Assembly (NCBI RefSeq): GCF_014696385.1 | Contig: NZ_JACJQB010000022.1 | Coordinates: 1 to 58,336 of the forward strand | Source of the DNA: Pseudanabaena mucicola FACHB-723 | GTDB lineage: Bacteria; Cyanobacteriota; Cyanobacteriia; Pseudanabaenales; Pseudanabaenaceae | Length of the DNA: 58,336 bases | Reading direction: 5' to 3' | Part shown: one piece after another, positions 8,869 to 16,746 of the stretch | Position numbering within the stretch: the stretch's first letter is position 1 | Layout of the letters: the number at the start of each line of letters is the position of its first letter | Notes under the pieces: model-generated | Told to the model about the DNA's origin: nothing | What the model saw: only the letters and a program-made list of their open reading frames with translations | Databases searched by the model: none | Position numbers and translations under genes: made by a program

Positions 8869-8964
8869 ATATTCTTCCTATCAATAAGTTATGGTTTAAA
8901 TTTTTTTTGATAATGCCGATACTGCTATACAGCAATTCTCAATTCTCATACTGGTGATTTACAG

Positions 8965-8986
8965 ACAAGGGGCTTCAGCCCCTTGT
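8965..8986. terminator. Short perfect palindrome at the 3' end of the 8991-9359 gene
   Basis: ACAAGGGGC and GCCCCTTGT pair perfectly around a TTCA loop. It lies 4 bases beyond the stop codon on the minus strand. There is no long T-run, so terminator function is likely but weaker than for the A/T-flanked palindromes. Confidence 0.55.
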
Positions 8987-8990
8987 TCAG

Positions 8991-9359
8991 CTAGCTTAGT
9001 GTGTGTATCTTTGACGGTTCATCTAAATAATTAGATAGATGCATTTTGGGGTAGGGCAGATCAGCGAGAACTTCTAGAATTCGATCAAAGTCCCGTTGCT
9101 TCCGTCTAAAAGCTAGAAATTGCGGTACTTCCGATTGGCAGGGCGGATGCTGTAAACATTGACGCAACTGATTAAGTGAGTTCCAGAAAGCACACACCTC
9201 TTCGTGATTACAAGTCAGTAAGAATTCTTCCACTTCATCAAGTACCTGATCAAAGCGAGCGGCAATATGTGGTCGCAGAGAACCTCGTGAGGTTGCGGAT
9301 GGCGAATTGAGAAGTAATAGCTCAATATGCTGTGACGGCAAACGATTGGCAACTCTCAT
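8991..9359 (-). CDS. Hypothetical protein, paralogue of the previous gene
   Basis: A 122-residue soluble helical protein of unknown function. It shares with the 127-residue neighbour a block of about 28 residues: predicted helix, then Cys-x-x-Glu-Glu, then Phe-Trp. Both are read in the same direction, 122 bases apart, each with its own 3' palindrome, so they are probably separate transcripts. The region upstream is the long AT-rich gap 9360-10341, which must contain its promoter. Confidence 0.65.
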   Translation of the reverse strand: MRVANRLPSQHIELLLLNSPSATSRGSLRPHIAARFDQVLDEVEEFLLTCNHEEVCAFWNSLNQLRQCLQHPPCQSEVPQFLAFRRKQRDFDRILEVLADLPYPKMHLSNYLDEPSKIHTLS

Positions 9360-9870
9360 ATTTCAATGCCTCTACTCGAATTTGACTCATGGAATAGGAA
9401 GTGTGGGAGACATTGGAATTTAGATCCAATTTGGACAGACTTCGGCTGACAGCCAGCATAGTTGTCAAGGCAGATTTTGCACACAAGAAAAGATCAGAGT
9501 CTATGTCAGAAAATGCATGAAATTGAGTTTTTACTTACAAGCTCTGTCCTTGCAAGATTTGCATTTATATTTCATACAGATTCATGACATATTTATGGAC
9601 AAGTTAACCCCAAAATATCTTTTACAAACAACGAGCGTTTACATATATAAAACAAACATATAAGTTTTATAAAAAGTTCAAAAACATGTTGCAAATACAA
9701 AAATATGTGCTATTTATCTAACGTGAAAAACAAGAATATATTGATTGTAACTAATGACAATTGCTGTAATTAGTAATATTTCATCAGTAATGCGCTTGGT
9801 TTTCATGTATTGTTAAATCAGAGACCAAAATTCAGATAAATAGCAATATTAAGCACTATTTGTTTGAATT

Positions 9871-9899
9871 TTGAGAGTTATCATAACTTTCGATATTAT
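9871..9899 (+). promoter_or_regulatory. Sigma70-type promoter
   Basis: TTGAGA (9871-9876) and TATTAT (9894-9899) are separated by exactly 17 bases, which predicts a start near 9906. The transcript would begin just before the purine-rich AGAGGAG and the 22-codon ORF. Confidence 0.5.
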
Positions 9900-9950
9900 C
9901 CATCCGACCGAGACATGTTTTTTTTAGAGGAGTTAACGGAGCTAAGCTTT

Positions 9951-10019
9951 ATGAATAAACAACTGCGATCGCAAATACTGCCAGTACAGCGTTCCAATGT
10001 CTATGTAACTCATGGGTAG
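9951..10019 (+). CDS. Possible 22-residue peptide gene
   Basis: ATG to TAG encodes MNKQLRSQILPVQRSNVYVT plus HG. A GGAG ribosome site (9938-9941) sits 9 bases before the ATG, and the promoter at 9871-9899 precedes it. A HIP1 site lies inside the ORF. The TAG is directly followed by an in-frame ATG starting a 43-codon ORF (10020-10151) whose composition does not look like a normal protein. The peptide matches nothing I know. It could be a leader peptide, a small protein, or chance inside an sRNA. Confidence 0.3.
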   Translation: MNKQLRSQILPVQRSNVYVTHG

Positions 10020-10205
10020 ATGAGTTACGCCAGAAATAAAAAGGCAATTTCTTACTCTTGCGCGCATCACTTAACATTACTCAAAGAGTCGAGTCATACT
10101 TGTAGGTTTGAACTCAAGCATTTACGGCTATTAGACAGTTTTTAATTAGCTGTCCATAGTCCCTAATTTAATCTAACTGCACATGGAATGACCACATTCT
10201 CAAGT

Positions 10206-10226
10206 AATTTCTTACACCAAGAAATT
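10206..10226. promoter_or_regulatory. Dyad upstream of the NB-ARC gene, possible operator
   Basis: AATTTCTT and AAGAAATT form a perfect 8-bp dyad with a 5-base spacer. The half-site with its flank (AATTTCTTAC) recurs at 10046-10055. A dimeric regulator could bind here, 116 bases before the start codon. Function is inferred. Confidence 0.3.
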
Positions 10227-10341
10227 GCCAAATTCGTTTATCTATATTTTGCAATATAGCAGCTTGTAGATGAGAGTCGGAATTACTCCCATCATGATCG
10301 ATTGAATCCAGACATAAAATTTGATTTCAGGAATTATCCCG

Positions 10342-12030
10342 ATGACTATCATTTCCTTTGACGATGCGTCAAAAATTATTTACGCGGCAATGGGACGCAA
10401 GCGACTCAAAGATCTTGAGCAGAAAGTACTTCTCTATTCGTGGGAAGGCAAAACCTATGAAGAGATTGCCGAACTCTGTGGCTATGACCCTTCCTATGTG
10501 CGCGACGTTGGTTACCGTTTATGGAATTTACTCAGCACAACTTTTGGTGAGAAAATCACCAAGAAAAATTTGCAAGTTGTGATTAGTGCTAACGCCAAGC
10601 ATTTTCATTTGCCTGAGCCTGAGATTAACCATGAAGTCACTGATAGGGCTGTCGCCACACATAACGCCCGCGAAGTATTTAACTTCGTGAATGCGGGTGT
10701 TTCCTCTGAGCAAGGTTTCTGTGACTGGGGTAATGCAATTGATACTTCTGTATTTTATGGGCGCACTCAAGACTTGGAAATTGCCGAAAATTTGATTGTC
10801 CATAGTCACTGTCGGCTACTTAATGTGATTGGTATGGGCGGCATTGGTAAAACTACCTTTGTGGCAAAATTGGCTGAGCAGGTGCAACCAAATTTTCAGC
10901 GCATTATTTGGCGATCCCTCGCCCATACACCAAAGCTAGAAGTATTGCTTGCTGAATTAATCAGCTTTTTTACAAATCAAGCGATCGCAAATATTCCCCA
11001 AGATCTTGATCAGTTGTTTGGACTATTGATTCAATGCTTGAAGCAATGGAGATGCTTGATTGTTTTCGATGATGTCGAAGCAGTGTTAGGCAATGGTGAG
11101 ACTAGCCAGTATCTCGAAGGCTATGAAGGCTACGGCGAATTATTTCGTCAATTTGCCCAAATTCGTCATCAAAGTTGCTTGGTTTTAACTAGCCGAGAAC
11201 AACCTGCGGATGTGTTGCCAACCCAAATTGGCAATCCCATTGTTCAGTCTCTACGCTTAACTGGTTTAGGAGAATCTGCCCGTCAACTTTTTGGCAAAGA
11301 TTTGGAGAACAGCGATGAAGTTACTCAGCTTATCGAGTTTTATAGTGGCAACCCTCAGGCATTGTCCACTGTGGCAAACTTGATTCAGAACGGTTTTGAT
11401 GGAGATATCCAAGAGTTTTGTCTTCAAGATGCCATGGTCTTTGGCAATATCCGTAGCTTGATGACTCAGCAATATGTAAGGTTGTCGCCGCTAGAAAAGC
11501 AAATTATGTGCTGGATTGCCATTGAGCGCGGCGCAACTACCGCAACTCGTTTGTGGCACGACATTGTACCGATGATTTTGCGATCGCAAATTCTCGAAGC
11601 CACTATGTCTTTGCATGGGCGATCACTGATTGATAAGGATGGCATTACTTTTAAACAGCAGCCTCTGGTTATGGAATACATGACCTGTCATTTGGTTGAT
11701 ATGGCGTTTGCCGCGATTACCCAGCATCAGCCTGATTTCTTAATTAGCTATGCCCTTGTCCAACAACGCGCTGACGACTATACTCGCGCCGAACAAATCA
11801 GTCAAATTTTAGAACCACTAACGGAACGATTGGCTGCCCATTATGGCACTGCCGCAGCTTTACAAGATGCATTGAATCAACTATGGACAGCTTTGTGCGA
11901 TCGCAAAACTGCGATCGGGTATGCCCAGTCAAATATTCACCAGATTTGGAAAGCATCTCAAAGTGCCTACGACAAGAGCCTCAATCGATTTGATGAGCCA
12001 ATGGATCGAGATCCTCGTTTGACCATGTAA
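10342..12030 (+). CDS. NB-ARC (STAND) NTPase with N-terminal helix-turn-helix-like domain
   Basis: A 562-residue signal-transduction ATPase. Residues 1 to about 85 resemble the HTH-like domain found at the N-terminus of cyanobacterial NB-ARC/WD40 proteins (YSWEGKTYEEIAELCGYDPS). The NB-ARC core has Walker A GMGGIGKTT (164-172), Walker B LIVFDDV (about 238-245), the LVLTSREQ strand and a GNPQAL motif. A winged-helix region and a short helical tail follow. Members of this class usually end in WD40 or TPR repeats that sense a ligand. Here the protein stops soon after the winged helix, so sensor and partner are missing or separate. ATG 10342 follows AGGA. Regulator or defence role is inferred. 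Confidence 0.85.
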   Translation: MTIISFDDASKIIYAAMGRKRLKDLEQKVLLYSWEGKTYEEIAELCGYDPSYVRDVGYRLWNLLSTTFGEKITKKNLQVVISANAKHFHLPEPEINHEVTDRAVATHNAREVFNFVNAGVSSEQGFCDWGNAIDTSVFYGRTQDLEIAENLIVHSHCRLLNVIGMGGIGKTTFVAKLAEQVQPNFQRIIWRSLAHTPKLEVLLAELISFFTNQAIANIPQDLDQLFGLLIQCLKQWRCLIVFDDVEAVLGNGETSQYLEGYEGYGELFRQFAQIRHQSCLVLTSREQPADVLPTQIGNPIVQSLRLTGLGESARQLFGKDLENSDEVTQLIEFYSGNPQALSTVANLIQNGFDGDIQEFCLQDAMVFGNIRSLMTQQYVRLSPLEKQIMCWIAIERGATTATRLWHDIVPMILRSQILEATMSLHGRSLIDKDGITFKQQPLVMEYMTCHLVDMAFAAITQHQPDFLISYALVQQRADDYTRAEQISQILEPLTERLAAHYGTAAALQDALNQLWTALCDRKTAIGYAQSNIHQIWKASQSAYDKSLNRFDEPMDRDPRLTM

Positions 12031-12077
12031 ATATAAAAGCTTGGCGCACACTGCGTGTGCACCAAGCTTTTATATTT
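12029..12077. terminator. 23-bp palindrome, bidirectional terminator
   Basis: Arms 12029-12051 and 12055-12077 pair with one G-T type mismatch around a TGC loop. It overlaps the stop codons of both convergent genes (NB-ARC and aroK). Confidence 0.85.
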
Positions 12078-12630
12078 AATCTGACTCTTCTTGTTTGAGG
12101 CGATCGGGAGCAATCCTTGTCTCAATCATGGATAATAGTCGCTCACTTACCTCTGCGGCACTTTCATTCCCTGTAACCATGATCGAAATATCGGCTTGGG
12201 CATAGCGATCGCGGCGTTGATTATAAATCTCCGTAAGAGTTTGCAAAGGATCGGCAGTTTTTAGCAATGGGCGTACCTCCGAGGCTGTTTGAAGGCGAGA
12301 ATGCAAATTTTCGATCGGCACATCAATCCACACAACAATGCCATCATGTAAATGAGACCAATTGATCGATCGCATCACAGCGCCGCCACCTGTTGCCACT
12401 ACTAAACGGGTATAGGACGAAACCTGTGCGAGTACCTGTTGCTCTAGATCGCGAAAGGCTTCCTCGCCATCGTTGGCAAATATTTCAGGAATTGATTTCC
12501 CTGCACATTGCTCGATTAGTGGATCAGTATCTAAAAAGTTGTAGCCTAATTTTTGAGCCAAAAGCTTGCCGATAGTGCTTTTACCTGCACCCATCATCCC
12601 AATTAAAAATATATTCGTTCCGTTAAGCAT
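12076..12630 (-). CDS. aroK: Shikimate kinase
   Basis: Phosphorylates shikimate at O3 in the pathway to chorismate, aromatic amino acids and quinones. The P-loop is GMMGAGKST (residues 11-19). The shikimate-binding residues follow: Asp in FLDTDPLIE, Arg in EEAFRDLE, and the GGGAV loop. The lid region has RPLL, and YAQADI stands near the C-terminus. The 184-residue length is normal. It is a single gene with its stop inside the shared terminator palindrome. Confidence 0.96.
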   Translation of the reverse strand: MLNGTNIFLIGMMGAGKSTIGKLLAQKLGYNFLDTDPLIEQCAGKSIPEIFANDGEEAFRDLEQQVLAQVSSYTRLVVATGGGAVMRSINWSHLHDGIVVWIDVPIENLHSRLQTASEVRPLLKTADPLQTLTEIYNQRRDRYAQADISIMVTGNESAAEVSERLLSMIETRIAPDRLKQEESD

Positions 12631-12728
12631 TTAATTTGAATCTAAGTATCTTTGTTGAAAAGATCGCCTAAAATCTTTATTGGCAACCTATGCATAGACT
12701 GGGACAAATGAAACCCAAGCAGTTAGTC

Positions 12729-12745
12729 GCAGCGCAAAGCGCCGC
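12729..12745. repeat. Short hairpin core of the palindrome family
   Basis: GCAGCGC-AAA-GCGCCGC pairs over 7 bp with one mismatch. It is followed by TTTGGTTTTATGTCCT (12755-12770), which recurs after the palindrome at 16596-16622 (there TTCTGGTTTTATGTCCT). The arms here are short, as if decayed. Confidence 0.45.
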
Positions 12746-12818
12746 AACCCATCCTTTGGTTTTATGTCCTATATTCTGTTTAAGCATATTGCTATTTTGG
12801 TGATTAAAGTGAACGTGA

Positions 12819-14384
12819 ATGCTGAACTCTCCCACAGTCTTGTCTCGTAAAAAATTGCTATTAGGCTTAGGCATCATTGGCATAGTGGCGATCGCCAATG
12901 CCCTATTTTCCCTTGAACATGACTGGCATCTCTTGAGCATTACCACAATGATGGTGGGTGGCACACTATTGTTTGTTAATGTGCGCCAGAGTTTCGCCGC
13001 CGTGCTAGATAAACCCATAGTCATCGATCGCGCCTATTTATTTAAGCAATTGGACCAAGCGCAAATTGCGATCGCAAAAATTAGTGATCTGCTTAAACGC
13101 CAGTCCCTCAATGCTCAAGCCCAACAAATTAGCCATGACTTGCAAAAAAATCATTTTCGGATCGTTATTTTTGGCACAGGCTCGGCAGGCAAAACCTCAG
13201 TCATTAATGCTTTACTAGGGCGCAACGTTGGCAAAACTGGAGCAGCGATCGGCACCACTATCACTCGCCAAGAATATACTTACCAAGATTTGGAAGCGGC
13301 GGCGGTTATCCATCAAAACGCCAACAAAAACTCAGAGACCAAACTCAAACGGCAAATTTCTCTGCTCGATACTTCGGGCATCCAAGAAATGGGTGCAGTT
13401 GGTCAGCAAAGAGAGTTGGATGCTCTCAAAATATCGCGTAACTCCGATTTGATCATATTTGTGACCGCAGGAGATTTAACAAATAGTGAATACCGCGAGT
13501 TAGATTCCCTTGCGAATTTGGGTAAGCGGGTAATTTTGGCATTTAATAAAACTGACCTATATTTACCCTGCGATCGCGAACAGGTTCTAGCAAAATTAAA
13601 GGAACGCACCCAACAATTTACGACCACTCTTGCGCCCATCGATATCGTGGCGATATGCGCTCACCCCACACCGATCAAGGTGCGTCAATATGCTAATGCC
13701 GATAGTGCTGATAGCGCCACCTTGCAAGAATGGTGGGAAGATGTACCGCCCGACGTGAGCAGTCTAAAGGAAAGAATCGAATCGATTTTGTCCCATGAAT
13801 GGGAGGATTTGTTAATTCGCAATACACAATTACAGATTGAAAACCTGTGGCAAGAAATTAACGGCACAATCAATTTAGAACGTCGTCAAGATGCAGCAAC
13901 TTTGATTAATCGCTATCAACTAGTCGCCGCCACCACCGTATTTGCTAATCCAATTCCTGCCCTTGATCTATTAGCAGGTGCAGCGATCAATACGCAAATG
14001 TTGCTCGATCTTGCCAAAATTTATGACCGTCCCCTCAGTTTTAAACAAGCCCAACAGCTAGCAGTCACCCTCGCTCAACAACTCTTGCAACTTGGCTGTG
14101 TCGAAATTGCGACTTCTGCGATCGCATCTTGCTTTAAGGTCAATGCAATTACCTACGCACTCGGTGGCTCGGTGCAAGCGATCACGGCTGCCTATCTCAC
14201 CCACATTGGCGGTCTGAGCTTCATCGAATACCTAGAGCAACAACCCCAAACTGCAATTAGTGATAATCCCATTGCAATCAATTCCCTTCAGCAAATTTGC
14301 CAAAGAACATTTAAATCTCTGCAAGGCGAGCAGTTTTTCTTTAACTTTATCCACAGCGTTTCCCAACGTTTAGTCAGCACATAA
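12819..14384 (+). CDS. Membrane-associated Era-like GTPase with DUF697-type C-terminus
   Basis: A 521-residue protein. Two hydrophobic segments near the N-terminus (about 12-30 and 40-55) anchor it. The GTPase motifs are G1 GTGSAGKTS (119-127), a GTTIT G2, G3 DTSG (184-187) and G4 NKTD (243-246). The C-terminal part has long Ala/Leu-rich helices (VAATTVFANPIPALDLLAGA) as in the DUF697/YcjF family. That part probably contacts the membrane. Cyanobacteria carry several such proteins of unknown role; links to envelope stress or membrane remodelling are only suggestions. It converges on psb30 across a palindrome. Confidence 0.85.
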   Translation: MLNSPTVLSRKKLLLGLGIIGIVAIANALFSLEHDWHLLSITTMMVGGTLLFVNVRQSFAAVLDKPIVIDRAYLFKQLDQAQIAIAKISDLLKRQSLNAQAQQISHDLQKNHFRIVIFGTGSAGKTSVINALLGRNVGKTGAAIGTTITRQEYTYQDLEAAAVIHQNANKNSETKLKRQISLLDTSGIQEMGAVGQQRELDALKISRNSDLIIFVTAGDLTNSEYRELDSLANLGKRVILAFNKTDLYLPCDREQVLAKLKERTQQFTTTLAPIDIVAICAHPTPIKVRQYANADSADSATLQEWWEDVPPDVSSLKERIESILSHEWEDLLIRNTQLQIENLWQEINGTINLERRQDAATLINRYQLVAATTVFANPIPALDLLAGAAINTQMLLDLAKIYDRPLSFKQAQQLAVTLAQQLLQLGCVEIATSAIASCFKVNAITYALGGSVQAITAAYLTHIGGLSFIEYLEQQPQTAISDNPIAINSLQQICQRTFKSLQGEQFFFNFIHSVSQRLVST

Positions 14385-14396
14385 GAACAAAAAACC

Positions 14397-14431
14397 AAAA
14401 AAGGGGTGGCGCATTGCGCCACCCCTTTTTT
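14397..14431. terminator. 16-bp perfect palindrome, bidirectional terminator
   Basis: Arms 14397-14412 and 14416-14431 pair perfectly around ATT closed by GCGC/GCGC, with six A on one side and six T on the other. It separates the GTPase gene and psb30, which converge. Confidence 0.85.
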
Positions 14432-14454
14432 GATAAATAATTACAAATTGCCAA

Positions 14455-14586
14455 TTACAAATCGCCACTGTTGGCAGATAGCAAGAAAATGATGACGGGA
14501 CCAGAAATAACAATCAAGGCTAAGCAAGTCAATTGGAAAATTAGCTGAAAATTAATGCTGGAAAATAGGGATGTTACGAAGTCCAT
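14455..14586 (-). CDS. psb30: Photosystem II small subunit Psb30 (Ycf12)
   Basis: A 43-residue single-helix thylakoid protein, too short for usual ORF limits. The helix FQLTCLALIVISGPVIIFLL, ending SANSGDL, matches the Psb30/Ycf12 pattern of a Gln-Leu-Thr start, the invariant Ser-Gly-Pro in mid-helix and a Gly-x-Leu end. Psb30 sits at the periphery of photosystem II near cytochrome b559 and helps stabilise the complex. About 12 residues precede the helix, slightly more than in plastid Ycf12. It is transcribed alone, and the palindrome at 14397-14431 follows. Confidence 0.88.
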   Translation of the reverse strand: MDFVTSLFSSINFQLIFQLTCLALIVISGPVIIFLLSANSGDL

Positions 14587-14933
14587 AGCGGTTTCTTAAA
14601 TATGATTAATAAATCAAACAAAATTCTAGAGTTATTCTAGCAAGCATCGATACGCAAAAAAGCGTCTCTCTAAAATTTGCAGCTTGCGATCGCAAATCTC
14701 AGTAAAGCATTGACAAAAATAGCAACACCATTTTTAGCTTTTACGCCCTTCCAGTGAAGAATTAGCGTTGCGGTGCTTCGCACCGCAACGCTAATTCTTA
14801 GTTTTGTATGTATATTTCTTTAGTGGAAAGAGAGTAAGCCCCTTACAGGGGTTAGTTATTCACAGGTTTTAATGAAGAAGGGTTATCATTGGGAGTATAT
14901 TCAAAACATTCACAATTGGTAAGAGTTATACCT
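14587..14933. other. Divergent intergenic region with a palindrome but no gene
   Basis: It holds the promoters of psb30 (minus) and the TPR gene (plus), the 20-bp palindrome at 14757-14799 and a small imperfect hairpin near 14835-14853 (AAGCCCCTTACAGGGGTT). No ORF or RNA gene is apparent. Confidence 0.55.
14757..14799. repeat. 20-bp perfect palindrome in a divergent promoter region
   Basis: Arms 14757-14776 and 14780-14799 are exact reverse complements around TTC closed by GGTGC/GCACC. No gene ends here: psb30 and the TPR gene both start away from it. It therefore argues that at least some family members are mobile or structural rather than terminators. Confidence 0.8.
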
Positions 14934-15827
14934 GTGCGTTATCGAATTTGGTTGCTGTCACTACTTGCATCGGTTGGCTTTGGAGCCGCCCCCATATGCG
15001 CGCAAGCTCTCCTGCCCCATACCGCAGGGATTAATTTTGGGAATTTAGAAGAGCAAGCGTTTGGCTTGGCAAGGGAGGCGGCACAACTTGCTCAATTTGA
15101 GCAATATGATCTAGCTTTACCACGCGCTCGGCTAGCTGCCCAACTAGCACCCAAGGCATTTCAAACTCAGGGAATTCTCGGTAGTATCTACCTCCGCAAA
15201 GAGCAGTATTCAGAAGCGATCGCAGCTTTGAAAGTTGCCCATGATCTCAAAAAAGATGAGCCGAGTATTCTGTTTAGTCTGGGGGCTGCCTATCTCCGCA
15301 ACAAAAACTATCCCGAAGCCATCAGTAATCTCAAAAGTGGGTTAAGCATTGAGCCAAAAGCCCCCGCAGCCATGTTTGACTTGGGCAATGCTTACTTTTT
15401 GACCAAGCGCTATGATGAAGCCGTCAAGGTCTATAACGATGTACTAGCGCTCGACAATCAGTTTTGGGCAGCAACCAACAACATTGGTCTAGTGGAGTAT
15501 GAGCGGGGCAATGTCGATCAAGCGATCGCTAAATGGGAAGCATCCCTAAAACAGGCTGAAAAAATTGAATTTCTCGCCGCCGAGCCAACCCTAGCATTAG
15601 CCACTGCTTTTTATCGTAAAGGCGATCGCAATAAAGGGCTTGCACTGGCGGTTGAAGCCATGAAAATTGATCCACGCTATGGCAAAATCCCCTACTTAGT
15701 TGAAAATCTGTGGGGTGATCGTTTAGTTGCCGATGTCAAAAAAATCTTGGAACAACCTCAAGTAAAGAAAATCCTTGACGAAAGTGACTTAGCAACCCGT
15801 CAACTTCCCCGCACTCGTGGCAATTAA
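14934..15827 (+). CDS. Secreted or lipid-facing TPR protein
   Basis: About 297 residues. The GTG start at 14934 gives a clean signal peptide: a basic VRYR, a hydrophobic WLLSLLASVGFGAA and an AQA cleavage site. A longer frame from TTG 14889 would put 15 polar residues before it. At least five TPR units follow (for example ALPRARLAAQLAPKAFQTQG, EAIAALKVAHDLKKDEPSIL, EAVKVYNDVLALDNQFWAAT). TPR arrays are protein-binding scaffolds, so this is probably a periplasmic or lumenal assembly factor. The partner cannot be read from the sequence. Confidence 0.8.
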   Translation: MRYRIWLLSLLASVGFGAAPICAQALLPHTAGINFGNLEEQAFGLAREAAQLAQFEQYDLALPRARLAAQLAPKAFQTQGILGSIYLRKEQYSEAIAALKVAHDLKKDEPSILFSLGAAYLRNKNYPEAISNLKSGLSIEPKAPAAMFDLGNAYFLTKRYDEAVKVYNDVLALDNQFWAATNNIGLVEYERGNVDQAIAKWEASLKQAEKIEFLAAEPTLALATAFYRKGDRNKGLALAVEAMKIDPRYGKIPYLVENLWGDRLVADVKKILEQPQVKKILDESDLATRQLPRTRGN

Positions 15828-15849
15828 GTAACTGGGCGCAATTAAATAT

Positions 15850-15904
15850 AAAGCCCTAAAACCTGTGGCGCACGCTGCGCGTGTGTCACAGGTTTTAGGG
15901 CTTT
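15850..15904. terminator. 26-bp palindrome after the TPR gene
   Basis: Outer arms 15850-15867 and 15887-15904 are perfect. Inner arms GCGCACGC and GCGTGTGT add 8 pairs with two G-T wobbles around a TGC loop. It is the longest stem in the window. Confidence 0.8.
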
Positions 15905-15924
15905 AATTATGCTTAGCTACTTAA
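15891..15924 (+). repeat. Conserved tail of the hairpin family
   Basis: GGTTTTAGGGC, then TTTAATTATGC, then TTAGCTACTTAAA. It overlaps the right arm of the palindrome at 15850-15904 and corresponds to the tails at 8461-8492 and 41005-41037. Confidence 0.6.
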
Positions 15925-16010
15925 ATAATTTGCGATAATTTTAGGTAAACTCGCCTTCTAGAGTTAAGATCTTGGCAAGTGCTTGGCAAAGTCAGTGGGA
16001 AATAATCTCC

Positions 16011-16517
16011 ATGAACAATGATTTATCGCTATCAAGACTATTTTTGTTGAAATCAGTTTTTTTAATTGAGCCAATGACCAAGATTGATGAATTGGGAAAA
16101 TCTGAGCAGGGTGCGGCAAAGCGTAATGATTCTTTTCAAATTGCGACGAATTTACTACTCAGCTTCAAATATGCTGGTCAAGGCGTGAGCTATGCTTTTC
16201 GTACACAGCGTAATTTTCGGATTCATCTAATCATTGGTGCGATCGCATTATCTTTGAGTCTATTTTTTCAGATATCCGCAGTTGCTTTCGCGATTATTAG
16301 TTTAACAAGTGCCTTAGTTTTGGTACTAGAGTTGTTAAATACAGCCTTAGAGGCAGTTGTCGATTTAACAGTGGGGCGGGAATTTCATCAGTTAGCCAAA
16401 ATTGCCAAGGATTGTGCCGCAGGAGCAGTTTTAGTTGCAGCACTTGCTGCGTTGCTGATCGCATGCGTGTTACTATTGCCCCATATTTGGCAATACATTT
16501 GGCAATATTTTCTGTAA
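16011..16517 (+). CDS. dgkA: Diacylglycerol/undecaprenol kinase family membrane protein
   Basis: A small integral membrane kinase recycling diacylglycerol or undecaprenol. The hallmark ELLNTALEAVVD motif, with the catalytic Glu, is followed by LAKIAKDCAAGAVLVAAL. Three membrane helices are present, and the cytoplasmic start SFKYAGQGVSYAFRTQRNFR precedes the first. The frame opens at 15972. I prefer ATG 16011, but ATG 16074 (MTKIDEL) is also possible because the family core starts only at about 16135; residues before it are unconserved. Substrate class cannot be told from sequence. Confidence 0.88.
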   Translation: MNNDLSLSRLFLLKSVFLIEPMTKIDELGKSEQGAAKRNDSFQIATNLLLSFKYAGQGVSYAFRTQRNFRIHLIIGAIALSLSLFFQISAVAFAIISLTSALVLVLELLNTALEAVVDLTVGREFHQLAKIAKDCAAGAVLVAALAALLIACVLLLPHIWQYIWQYFL

Positions 16518-16595
16518 GGCTTTAATAACCTAAAGTCCATGTTAGGTAGGCTTATTAACTTTTAGGTAATATAGAAAAAAAGAGTTAGCTAAAGC

Positions 16596-16622
16596 GAGTG
16601 GCGGCGCGAAGCGCCACCACTC
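16596..16622. repeat. 12-bp palindrome of the hairpin family with conserved flank
   Basis: GAGTGGCGGCGC and GCGCCACCACTC pair with one G-T wobble around GAA. TTCTGGTTTTATGTCCT follows at 16626-16642, shared with 12755-12770. It lies 79 bases after dgkA and has no T-run, so termination is uncertain. Confidence 0.65.
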
Positions 16623-16746
16623 ATCTTCTGGTTTTATGTCCTCAGTAAAACTTGCTTTGCTATATGAGTTAATAATTAAGGCATTTTTTATTGCAGTCAG
16701 CAGCTAGGTTACACCTTCACAATTTTTCATCTCCTCGTTCCTATCC

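Larger units (their letters stand above)
9360..10341. other. Long AT-rich intergenic region upstream of the NB-ARC gene
   Basis: This is the longest stretch without a sizeable gene. It holds the promoter of the 8991-9359 gene, a small 8-bp dyad (TATAAAAC / GTTTTATA, 9646-9671), a good sigma70-like promoter (9871-9899), a 22-codon ORF (9951-10019) and a dyad at 10206-10226. I see no tRNA, known riboswitch or insertion sequence in it. Its size and low coding content make it a candidate site for an unannotated small RNA. Confidence 0.6.

Noticed and set aside
10017-10151. Stop-codon readthrough joining the 22- and 43-codon ORFs
   Set aside because: The in-frame TAG is directly followed by an ATG, but the second ORF has unprotein-like composition, and there is no sign of a recoding element.
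12677-13024. 115-codon minus-strand ORF overlapping the GTPase gene start
   Set aside because: More than half of it is antisense to the GTPase membrane segments, and the rest covers a decayed hairpin element. No family resemblance.
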